Shown one piece after another: positions 32,596 to 42,900 of a stretch of 64,000 nt of DNA (its first letter is position 1; every line of letters starts with the position of its first letter). Below the pieces are notes generated by a model, which saw only the letters and a program-made list of their open reading frames with translations, ran no database searches and had not been told where the DNA came from. The stretch comes from Toxoplasma gondii ME49 (Eukaryota; Apicomplexa; Conoidasida; Eucoccidiorida; Sarcocystidae), in NCBI RefSeq assembly GCF_000006565.2, contig NC_031474.1, positions 124,001 through 188,000 on the forward strand. The letters are read 5' to 3'. The position numbers and the translations under genes were made by a program.

Positions 32596-35500
32596 CCACA
32601 GAGACGAAAAAACCAAATACACGTATATACATGCATGCAACACAGAAACATATACGTATATATACACTGCGTATTCATATATGTATATATATATATATAT
32701 ATGCACGATATACGAAAAGCAAATAGATGCATACAGACACATACATACATACATACATACATACATACATGCACGCATGTATATATATATATATATATAT
32801 ATAAATGCACATAAATGGGTAAGTCTAGATCTGTGTTGCGATTTCGATTCTTGGATGCGGTGAAATGCGAGTGACGTTTTTTGCGCAGAAGCAGGTTTGT
32901 AGAGACCACGAAGAACGCCTTCGCTCTCTCTTCGGCACCGCAGGGGATATACGCGAGAACCGAGAAAGCGTCTGCAGGCGACACCGTCGTTCGCGACGGT
33001 GCGAGTTTCTCGAGGAGAAAGAAAAGCATTTTTTTTTTGTTCGTCAATCGCAGAAAGAGACGAGACGAACACCTAGGTTTCGTCGACTCTTCACGGCAAG
33101 CTTTTTTCCTGAATTTCCGTACCATTTGCTGTCGAGAACGTATGGCTCTTCCACACTGACGCCTTCAGCTGTGACCTTCGTGAACTGAATCTGTTGACAG
33201 CAAAAGCGGCAGCGAATTTGAACAGCCAAGAGAGTCGTTGACATTCCAGGGAAAACGGAGCGAAACCCACAAGACCGCACAGAAGAGCCGAACCGTTTGA
33301 ACGCGTTAACATCGAGTGGCGACACATACGAAGATGCGAATCGTTCTCCACGAACAGAGACAGCTGCAAGCAGAAAACATCTGCTTGGTCCACTGGAAGC
33401 TGTAAACAGAGAGACACAGTGAAGCACAAGACCATATCTGCTTTGCACAGGGACTCTCAGCTTCTTGCCTGCGTTCTTCAGGTTTATTTACGCTTCTTTG
33501 CCGTACCCGATTGGACGCGCCGCAGTCTCGGTAGAAAAGAATTCGCATGCACTCCTCCAACAGCTGTCGCGCCTCTCTGACAGACAAACATAAAACCCAC
33601 AAACGAAATAAACCTTTCCAGGCACAAATGTAGACGCACATCTTCCTCGTCAGACAGACGCACCTCCATTCAATCGCATCAATTTGTACATATACATATA
33701 CATATATATACCGTATATAAGCCGTGTGTATATCATATATATATATATATATATATATCTTTAGTTCGACAGCTGTATGAATGAAGCAGTCTTGTGGAAG
33801 AGAAGGAAGGCCGTCTGCACTTTGGCACATGGTGGCGCTTCTGCGGTCTTCGTTTCTTCGAGAGACGGTTCTCAAGTCAGTGAGAGGCGATCTCCGCGAC
33901 GCCTCGAAGCAGAGAGGCGCGGCGAGAAAGAGGTCAGGAAGACTGAGGAAGGAACGGAGAGGAGCTTCGAGAGCGAAAGGAAAGACGACTTCTGAGAAGG
34001 ACGCCATACAACTTGCAAAAAGACTCACTCTTCAGACATATCTGGGCGGTGTCGATTTCTCATGAGAGTGACAGCGAAGTAGCGTCCAAGGCCTGAGAAG
34101 GAACAGAGCACGGTTGACCGACGGACATCGGAAATAAATCTGTTCTCTCCCTTCTTCGCCGTTCGGGTGACTTTTTGTTGCTGTTGAAACCTCTCGAATG
34201 ACACCTTCTCTGCTCCTCCACTAACGCCCGCGCTGCGAAGACGCAGAGAATCTGTCCAGAAAAACTGGGCAAAGACTCCTCTCACCCCCATCCTCTGTTT
34301 TCTTTAAAAAGTTGACTGGACCGTTTTCTGCACGCTTGTTTTCTGAGCGTTTCTTTCGTGGAATTGGAACTTCAGTTTCCGTTCGAGCTGCAAAGCCACG
34401 AGCCGCCGAGAAACTCAGAGGAGAGCCTGGAAGGAATTCTAACGCGAAGCTGGTCGACACTCGAACGCCCTGAAGCTTCGGCGGCCCATTTCCTCCACGA
34501 CTCTGACGAGAACTATCGTGTTTACAGTTTGACGAAGAGACTTTTGTTCGTGCACTCCAGAAGCTAAAAGAAGTGGAGCACGGAGAGACCATTTGGTTTC
34601 TTCACAGCTAGGCCTCTGCGAGGAAACGATGCACGAAAGTGAGCGCAGAGCTGCTTGTGGCTGGGCTGAAGACTCCCTCGGAGCTCCGAGACGGCTACGC
34701 TCACAGAGTGCGTATATCCGTAGAAGCCGGCAGGTAGACCCGGCCGCCAAGTCATGCTCTTTACAGAAAAAGGAGTCTTTCAGCTGCACTTTTCTCGAGT
34801 CGCGTACCGGTAGCAATCACCTCTTCCTCGTAGAAAGTGCCATACATGTCGACGTATCCGAGAGTGAAGGGTTTCTTCTGCTCCTCGGAGACTTCGCGCG
34901 CTTCCGACCGCTCGCCTTGGTACCCTGCGACGACTACGCTCAACCACCAGGGATCCATCCGACTTCGCTTCTGATACATCAGTCGCGACAGCAAAGCTGC
35001 GTACTGGTGTGCGGTCTGCAGGGGAAAAAGGGAGGCAAGAAACGGCGGACGAACGAGGATCTCGAGGCGAAAGAGGAGGAGAAGAAGGAATTCAAGACGT
35101 GTGACAGCCGCTCGGTAGAAAAGCGAGAGAGAAGAGGCGTAAATCTCTTGCTGCGAGAGGGAAGCGAACAAAGAAGAGGAAAGTCGACTTTCGCAGAGTC
35201 GATGAACAGCAGACGTTTGAAGGGTCACTTTCTCTTCTCTCTTTCTCTCTTCCTCTCTCTTTCCGAAGTCTCCTCGCTCGCTTGCCCTTGTTCTCTCTCT
35301 CCGTCTCCTCTCGCTTCTGCAGCAGTCTCTCCTTTCGTCTCTCCTCACCCGAACGGAGTTGTCGTCGTGGAGGAAGTCCTTCAGAGCGTACCGCGAAAGC
35401 GTTCGCTCCATCATTTGGTGGTCGGAGTAGTCCCCGGTGGACGCGACCGCAGTGTGCGAGCCCAGGGTGAAGAACCGCGAGGCGTCCTTGAAGCGCGTCA

Positions 35501-36728
35501 TCCGGCCGTAAGACGCTGCGAAAAACAAAAACAGAAAGTCAAAAACGGAAACAAAAAATGAAAAAAAAGAGAAAATACAAGATGAAAAGAAGAAAAAACG
35601 GGGAGAAGGTGGAGACGCTACGGCGGAGACGAAGATCAAAGGAGAATGGCAAAGGAAGAGAAGAGAAGAGGATAAAGGAAAAGAGGCCAAAGAAGGAAGG
35701 GAGGCAGCACGACAATGGAGGCAGAAAAAGAGGGAGTGCCCAGGAACGAAAACGAAGAAGAAAGAAGAAATAAAGAGAAAATAAAGAAAAAACAGAGAGA
35801 CGAAGGAGGAAGGAAGAACGGTGGAGAGAAGAAGGAAAAAAGGAAGATATGCAGACGAGGCGAGAAGAGTTTCTCTGCAACGAGACTCCAGGGGGAGACA
35901 CCAAGAAGAGCAAAAACAGAGAAAAGACCCACCGGAAAACGCACACAGAGAGAGAAGGAAGAAAGAGAGGAAGAAAGTGGAAGAAAAAAAAGAGGAAAGG
36001 GAGACACCCTAGAAGGGAGAGAGGGAGAAGTGCCACTGTGCAAAGGAGAGAGACGAGAGAGGAATACGAGAGGACAAAGCATCGAGAAGCGATAGAGAGA
36101 GAGAGAAGAGAGAATATGGAATTAATGAAGGAAAACTTGACGCCAGCGACAAGGAGAACGACCCCCCTGTTTTCGAAAGAGCAGAGGGAAACGAGTCTCT
36201 CTGAGGAACAGGGGAAAACGAGGAACAGAAGGAAGAAGAGAAATCTGTTTTCAGCGTGTACTCCTTCTTTGTCTGAGAGAGAGAGAGAGAGGTCCAGCGG
36301 CCTCCTCCGGAGCATCTGTTGAGGAAGGAGACCTTGTTTTGGCACTCTCCCCAGCACCCGGACAGGATCGCTGTTGCAGTGCAGCGAAGACTTTGGAAAT
36401 TGGAAAGAACTCCGAGTTTTCCTGCTTCTTCTCCAGTGCCTCAGAATATGGAGCACCACAAAGAAAGACTTTTATCGAAGAAATGCCGCGAGTCTCTGTC
36501 TTCTCCGCTTCCACTCGCGCACATCTCCCCCCTCGATCTGCAGCGCGGCAGCGACCGTTTCTTACCGAGAGTGTCGGCGACCAAGAGAATTCCATTGTTG
36601 TAGGTGATTCCTAGCACTGACGAAGTTGTGACGATCGGGACGGTCGTGTCTTTCGGCGCGAAGCCTGGCGCTGCGTCTTCCGTCGTCGCCTTCATCAAAT
36701 GGACATCCAGGGGGGTCACCGACGCCAT
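32396..36728 (-). CDS. PSMB4: 20S proteasome subunit beta type-4 (beta-7)
   Basis: Non-catalytic beta-7 ring subunit of the 20S proteasome core. Seven exons, all in phase: 36728-36566, 35515-35349, 35015-34808, 34092-34029, 33576-33507, 33190-33123, 32456-32396 (266 residues, the usual size). Landmarks in order: SSVLGITYNNGILLVADTL, SYGRMTRFKDASRFF, VASTGDYSDHQMMERTL, LMYQKRSRMDPWW, VVVAGYQGE, LGYVDMYGTFYEEEVIATG, LGRYFAVTLMRN, ARQLLEECMRILFYRDCGAS, QFTKVTAEGVSVEEPY. The last exon adds DYEHYVKKTMDMG and ends in TGA. All these match the PSMB4 family pattern. The start ATG gives a short propeptide. The last intron (32457-33122) is filled with microsatellites. Upstream on the same strand lies the decarboxylase gene. 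Confidence 0.96.
32540..32805. repeat. (CT)n, (TA)n and (CATA)n microsatellites in PSMB4 last intron
   Basis: (CT)n runs into a 36-nt (TA)n at about 32557-32592. Degenerate TATG repeats and a second TA run follow (32685-32702). Then come seven CATA tetramers and a third TA run (32745-32802). All are within the intron 32457-33122. Confidence 0.9.
33687..33756. repeat. TA microsatellite in PSMB4 intron
   Basis: ATACATATACATATATATA followed by a (TA)n run, between PSMB4 exons 4 and 5. Confidence 0.85.
35540..36295. repeat. Long polypurine (GA/GAA-rich) tract in PSMB4 intron 1
   Basis: For about 750 nt the plus strand is overwhelmingly A and G (gene strand C and T), with motifs such as GAAGAAAAAGAG, GGAGAGAAG and a (GA)n near 36272-36290. 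It fills most of intron 1 (35516-36565). Not a clean tandem repeat. It makes long artificial open frames on both strands (Lys/Glu/Arg on plus, Leu/Ser/Phe on minus). Confidence 0.8.
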
Positions 36729-37567
36729 TCTGGAGGCTTGGGAAGAGAAAGCCGCTCGACTCGCGAGAGAAAGAATCGAAAGAAAGAAAAGAGGAGAGGA
36801 AAGAAGGGGAGAGAAGCTGGCAGCTGAAGAGAGAACGCGAAGAAGACACAGGCTGGAACGTCTGAGGAGGGAGAACAGGAGCAAGACAGAGGACAAGAAA
36901 GACGGCGAGAGAGGAGAGCGCAGCCGAGACACAGAGGACGAGGCAGAGAAAGGAACTTCGAAAAAGAAGAAAGAGAAAAGAGCGGCCGGAAATCCCCGAA
37001 TCGCCGCCGATCCGACCTTGTTCCGGATGATGTGGAGGAAGCAGACGGGGCTGCGAGAACGAAGGAAGAGTTTCTCGGACGTTGCAAGAAAAGGTCGTGA
37101 AAGAAAAACACGTTCGAGAAAGGCAAGAACAAAAATTGAGGTGCTCGTCGTTGTTTTCGCGAGCGAAATCCGATCTATACATGTATGTGTGTGTGTAAAA
37201 ACGAGTTGTGCCGCGTCGAGCAGATGCACGGAGGAGTGACGCCGACTTTGGCCGGACGGACAGAAGCTTTTTCTTGGGTTTTCCTCGGAAAAGAAAACAT
37301 GCACGTTGCTCCTGGTCGCCAGACTTTGTTTGGCGTTTTTTTCGAAACACAAAAGGAGAGGAAATCCTTATAGTCGGAGTGCCGCGAGAGACACGGCTGC
37401 GCTGCTCACTCTCTGCACATGCAACACCCCAGCCTGCTCGTCCTGCTTGTTTTCCACGGATTCCTTCACTCTCGTCCTTCCAGTCATCTCTCTCCTGAAA
37501 GGAAGTGGACGCGGGCGTCTGAAATGCCCATTTTTCACTTCCTTCTTGGAGGCGGTGGCGCGCTCCT
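36729..37567. other. Upstream region of PSMB4
   Basis: Contains the PSMB4 promoter and 5' UTR. The first ~250 nt continue the purine/pyrimidine strand bias. Long open frames on both strands have low-complexity composition and no domain. Confidence 0.45.
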
Positions 37568-38043
37568 CACCTTTCTTCCCGGCTTCCTTGTGTTGAGACA
37601 CACGGTTCGTCAGTTCACCGAACTTGCAGGCGAGGCGAGGCCGCAGGGGGTGACAGCAAGTACCTGAAAGAGGAAGGACATTCCTCGCGCCGTCTGGAGG
37701 GATTTCCTCTCACATGCATCCGTAAACAGAGACGAAACAGGCTTGCTCAGATTCGCGGCAGCGAGGCTCGTTCCCAGGCAGTCCTCGGAGTGGACGTCCA
37801 CTTGCGCCTGCGGGTGTCACAAACGCGAAAAGCAGAGCAGTTGAAAAGGCAAGTTTGTGGGCGTGCGTTTGTGTGCCTGTGGCTTTCCTGTCGAGAGGAG
37901 AAGGGCGTGGAGAGGCAGAGACTGAAGCGCGGACTCTGGGGGGGCCATAGAGTGTGAAACTCCCGTGCTTGCTAAGACGCGCGGGAGGTCGTCGGCCGGC
38001 AGGAGTTCGGGGAGAGTCACTTCTTCAGCGCGAGGCGAGAGCA
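37568..38043 (-). CDS. Possible small gene or exon set, unidentified
   Basis: Read on the minus strand. An ATG at 38043 opens MLSPRAEEVTLPELLPADD. A block after an acceptor near 37815 reads AQVDVHSEDCLGTSLAAANL. A further block reads CKFGELTNRVSQHKEAGKK and ends at a good GTGAGG donor near 37570. The second and third blocks join in phase if a 50-nt intron is removed, which would place several Cys close together. Composition is protein-like, but I do not recognise it. It lies between PSMB4 and the decarboxylase, on the same strand as both. It could equally be part of a UTR. Confidence 0.28.
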
Positions 38044-39922
38044 TTTCTCGCCTTTCGTTTCCGCGCAGTTTTTGTGGTTGACGGTGTGTGGGGAGAAAAG
38101 GGAGAAGCAGCGAGAGTTCGCAGAACGAAAGTCAGAAAGGCTTATGTTGTTGGTGGTGCTGGTGCACATATCCACGGAGTCAGGTACCCATCTGACTTGG
38201 CAAGAGAACGAATCGGCGTTTCGCGGAACTGGCGAATGACGCTGAACAACGAACCAGTAGAAATGTAGTGGCTGCCAAGGCCAAGCTTTTGTCTCCTCGG
38301 TTTACACTGGCGTGCTTACCGAGGAGACTCTTTTTCTGGAGGAACAGCTGTTGTGATTAGATCGACGCGGGAGTGTGGAAAAGAAGGCAAAAAACACCAG
38401 TCTCAGAGCATGCACCTTTCCGTCTGTTGAAAGGGGAGTCTTCGAGGAAAGGAAGTTCGAAGCATCGCACATTCCACGCCCTTCATGCGCTTTCCGCGTG
38501 GAAACGCTGGACAAGAGTGCCGCGTCTACAGAAGTCTTTGCCGGACAGAAGAAACGCAGCAGTCCCACACCGTTTATATATGTATTTATAGATATACTGA
38601 TATATATATATATATATATGTAGAGATCGATCTATATAGTTGTAGATCCACTGATATCTATAGTTGTAACTATTTTTTTTTGTATTTACAGAGAGATTCA
38701 CTGTCTCATGAGCTCTGTCACATTTAGAGGGGACCCGTGAGAACGCCGCGCAGGGAGAAATGACTTCTCTTTGGACAGAAGAAGGAGGAAGGACGCCGAA
38801 CTCCCAGCGGCGCGGAGAGTGACGCACAGACTTGAACTTTTTTGAAAGTCGTCGCAGTTCGAGTGTGGCTCGCGATTACGATTGTTTTTTTTCGCGAAAA
38901 AAGGGAGATTTTCGGAGAACGGAAACGCCTGGACGGCGTGTGTACGGGCGAAGAGCGATCTCAGTGAAGACAAGAGACGTTCTCGTCTCGAAAAACTGCG
39001 GAGACGTTTCGAACTTTGCGGTGCTCCCAGAGAGAGCTTCCCTCCAGTTGCCCTTTCTTCGACATTCTCTTCTCTGGCCTTCAGGCAGTTCCTCCCCTCT
39101 TCGAGCTCTTGTCGATGCTTCCGCCACAGCCTCACTCGCAGAGACCGCGCCTCGAGGGAACGAGTGGAGTTGCCAAGTGAGGGGAGGACATCGAGGACGC
39201 CGCGCAGAGAGTCTGGACTTGTGCGTGAGTCGCAGAGCTTGGCGCTCACACCACAAGGTTGCCTCTCGAACGGTTGAGCGACCGCTGCTCTCCGTCTCTG
39301 CATCCGGGTCTCGACTCGCTCGCGTCTGTGTCGAGGCGTCGCTCCGGAGAGAACGCGAGATTTCCACGTTCAGGTCCACAGTCGAGTCTGCATTTCAACA
39401 CCTTAGGAAACCGTGTGGGGAGCGAAGGCACAGGGGAAACTGGGAGAGCAACGCGGAAAGCGAGGTGCAAGGAAAAGATCGTGCGACGGTGGCGCACAGG
39501 TCGCGTTTCCAGGATGTCGCGCTGCTCAGAAGAGAGAAACAGTCCTGTTCTTGGCGAGCGAGCGCAGAAGAAGCAGAGCCGGTCCACACCCGCATACGCC
39601 TGGGAGTCGCGTGAGAATACTTGAGCCACCCGACGAGATCAGACGCAGCAGAAGTCGTTCAGGTTTTTTTTTTCTCGAGGCTTCCACGTCGATCTCACCT
39701 GAACGCGACTGGCGACAACTTGAGCCAGTCGCATTTCGAGAAGTCGTCCTTTTCCTCCTTTGTTTCAACTTACGGCGCGCCTTCCCTGCTTTTCGCTTGT
39801 GAACTCTTCTAGCAGGATGCGATGCCCTTTTCTGGGCGGAACAGCGAACCTTTCTCAACTCGTCTGTCGGAGCCCAGAGATTCTTTCCTCGCTTCCCCTT
39901 TCCTTCGCTCTCCCTCCTACCG
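38044..39922. other. Probable 3' UTR and intergenic DNA of the decarboxylase gene
   Basis: No recognisable coding. A TA microsatellite with GATC/ATATC repeats lies at about 38574-38670. The plus-strand frame 38832-39614 and overlapping minus-strand frames are Arg/Ser-rich and lack domains. Confidence 0.45.
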
Positions 39923-42900
39923 TCAGGTTTCACTCTCTCGTTTCTCTTGGTCGTCTCTGCGGGAAGAAAGGCTACTCGCGGCGTCGCTGTTTCGGGTGGC
40001 ATTCGTCGAGTTTCCGGATTTCTCGCTGATCTTCGAGTCCGGGTCGTCAGCAGAAGCCGCGACGACGCCGTTCGAACTCGCGTCTTTTTTCTCTTCAGAC
40101 AGCTGAGGCGTTCCTGCCGTCGGCGGACGAACGGCTACATGCACGGTCTCTGTCTCGGGAGGAAGACGCTGCTCGACGGAAGTTCCTCGCAACGCGCCCG
40201 CGCTCTGCCGCTCGCGAAGCTTCTCAGTCAAGACTCCCGGTTTAAAGAGACGAAACCCAAGTTTGTCGTCGAAGCCGTGGATTTCTTTGACGTCCAGCTT
40301 CAGCAAGAAGTCGACCAACGCGACAGTCAGAACCTGAGCAACGAGAGAAAACGTTCGAGGAAGACAGCGCCTGTCGCGCAAGCTAGACAGAGACACGAGG
40401 CCTCAGAGGTGCACTGGTGCAGCGCCCTGCTCGGCTGGACGTACACATGACATGGTCAGCGCCCTGCGGTGGAGGCCGCGAAACCGCTTTCCTCTCTTCT
40501 TGGCTTACGCGTCTCCCAATCGAGTCCCCACCGCGACCATCAGAGAACGCTGCTTCCTCGTCTCCGCAAAACTCCTTGCATGCAGAAGACAAGAAACTCT
40601 GTCGAAGTCTGGCCCATGCTCGAACTCGGCACATGTCTCCTAGACACCCACAGAAACGAGGTCTCTTCCCTCAAAACTCCTACACAGCTGCATGCCTGCA
40701 CGCCTATGCATATACCTCGTTCACGTCGCATCTGTGACTGCTCTTCAGATGCAGAAGCAGGAGACTGCACCTGCGTTCTGGAGACTGGAGCATGCGGCGC
40801 TTTCCAAGAGTTTGGGTCCTTACTTGTCCGGGGACAGCGACAGGGAATCCTGGAGGATAGGGAATGACGAAGGTCGTTGCGACGAGTTGCTTCCCTTTCA
40901 GAATCGCTTCTTTCGCGCTTCTCAGCGACAAGTATCTGACGTTGTTTTCGTCGTAGGCGAGATAGAAGGCTGCTCGCAAATCGCCATCCTTCACCAGCGA
41001 CGCGAGTGCGTCTTCGCCGTCCACACTCGCCTCTCTCTTCCCGTCTCCTTTTTTGTCTCCTCCTTTGGCGTTTGCGGCCGCGCCCGTCGGCTCTTCCGCT
41101 GCGGCGTTCTCTCGAGCGGCTTCGCAGACGCGCGCCGGCTTCGCGAACACAGGGTGGAAGGCGGAGAAGTGCGGCAGATCCGGACATTCCTCGACGAGTC
41201 CATGCACTGCGTCGTTCACTTCCTCCAGCTCTCGCGTCGAACTCAAGAGACGATGCATCTCCAGTTCCTGCGCGCAGCTCCGAATGCACGCCTTGAGGAA
41301 TACGCAGGACGACCGCGTTGTGCCGATGTTCGTCATGAACAGCACCGAGTTGCGCGAAGTTTTGTTGATCTGAACGCCGTACTTGTCCATCAGCCACTTC
41401 ACTTTGAACGTTTCGCCGTCCAGCCCCGACAACCTACGCAAAACGAGGAAACGAAGAGCGGACGCAGTCGCAGGGAGACAAGGGCGTCCCGGCGAGAAAA
41501 ACAGAAAGATGAAACAAGGGAGAGAAAGTGAAGACGCGGTAATGGAAAAAAGACGTCTGTATCACCCATGCGTGGAGGGAGAGAGAGAGGCGTCGAGAGG
41601 GAAGGCAGAGAAAACGAGAAAAGAACGTACCCTGTGAAGAGCGTGATTCTTGTCGGATCGAGCACAAATTCGTCGTCGGAAAGCCATACTTGCTCCAGAG
41701 TTTGGAGGGTCAATTCGCACTGCAGAGCCTCTTCTCCGAGGAACTCTCGACTGTGTTTCCTCATTGCAGAAGGAATCATGTCGCGCGGCGAGAGAACCTG
41801 ATGAGACAAAACAGTCAACATTTTGTCGGAACTTTAGACTCCTCTCTCTCTTCGCCTTCGCCGACCCCCAGCCTCGCGTTTACTCGAGGTGTCTCGAAAT
41901 TCACAAGAGACAAGGAACTTCGTCGAAGTTCGACGAAATTCGAGAACTCCCCAGAAGGCAGAGAGAGACCTCCCTCTTGGAGGAAGAGAGAGAGAAAAGG
42001 TGGACGAGTGTGCCGCGTTTCTCCCCTCTCGAGTGGAACCAAGTCCCTGTTTTTCACCAAGATATCTTTACGCTTTCCATTCGCACTTCCAGCATCTGGC
42101 CACAAAGCGCCTTCCACCCTTGCGTTCATCTACACGCGCTTCAGATGCTCACAGAGAAAACGCGATCTTCACAGTCACATGCCTTCGCATGAAGACATCT
42201 TTTGAAACGCAGCGTTCTCACATGAGAAGGAGGACGCAGCACCCATCCTCCCTTCACGAATGGGCACCTACATAAACAACGTCATGCATTACTATCTCTC
42301 TATATCTATATGCATACATGCGTTTCTAAATGCAGATTCGTACAGACGAGTTTATTTGCTCCTCATGAATACAAATATAATTTCGAGCGCAGTGACACGA
42401 ATACAATATGACCATATGAATAGCTTCCAGCAACTGTTTGTGAACGTCGTGTAGACACTTTACGTTTTTAAGATTTGTTTAAATCCGTTAAAAATGCAAG
42501 GCAATATAGGCAAGAGAATGCGAAGTCGACGCCTGCTGTGGCCGTTCGTTCACGCGTCTATCAACGTTGAGAGAATTAACGCGTCGAGGTACACGGAAGA
42601 CCTGCGTTTTTCGTTCTCAAGCCTGACCGGCATGGAACGCGTTTGCCGTCCGTGGACTTTGGAGACAGTCGAGTCCGACGCTCAACGCTCTCATTGCAGT
42701 GCGTGTACAGTGCGCTCTCTGGAGCTCGCGGCGAGGGCCATCCTTCACCGGAGACAAAAGGCTCTTCAATCATTCGCTTTCGCGTTTTCGTTTCGCCTTC
42801 GCGTTTTCATTTCGCCTTCGCGTTTTCGTTTCGCCTTTGCGTTTTCGTTTCGCCTTTGCGTTTTCGCCTTCGCGTTTTCGTTTCGCCTTTGCGTTTTTTC

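Noticed and set aside
34761..36459. Long Leu/Ser/Phe and Lys/Glu frames on opposite strands
   Set aside because: Generated by the polypurine tract of PSMB4 intron 1. Only 35015-34808 and 35515-35349 are real exons.
38832..39614. 260-codon plus-strand frame and overlapping minus-strand frames
   Set aside because: Arg/Ser-rich on both strands, no recognisable motif, position fits the 3' UTR of the decarboxylase.
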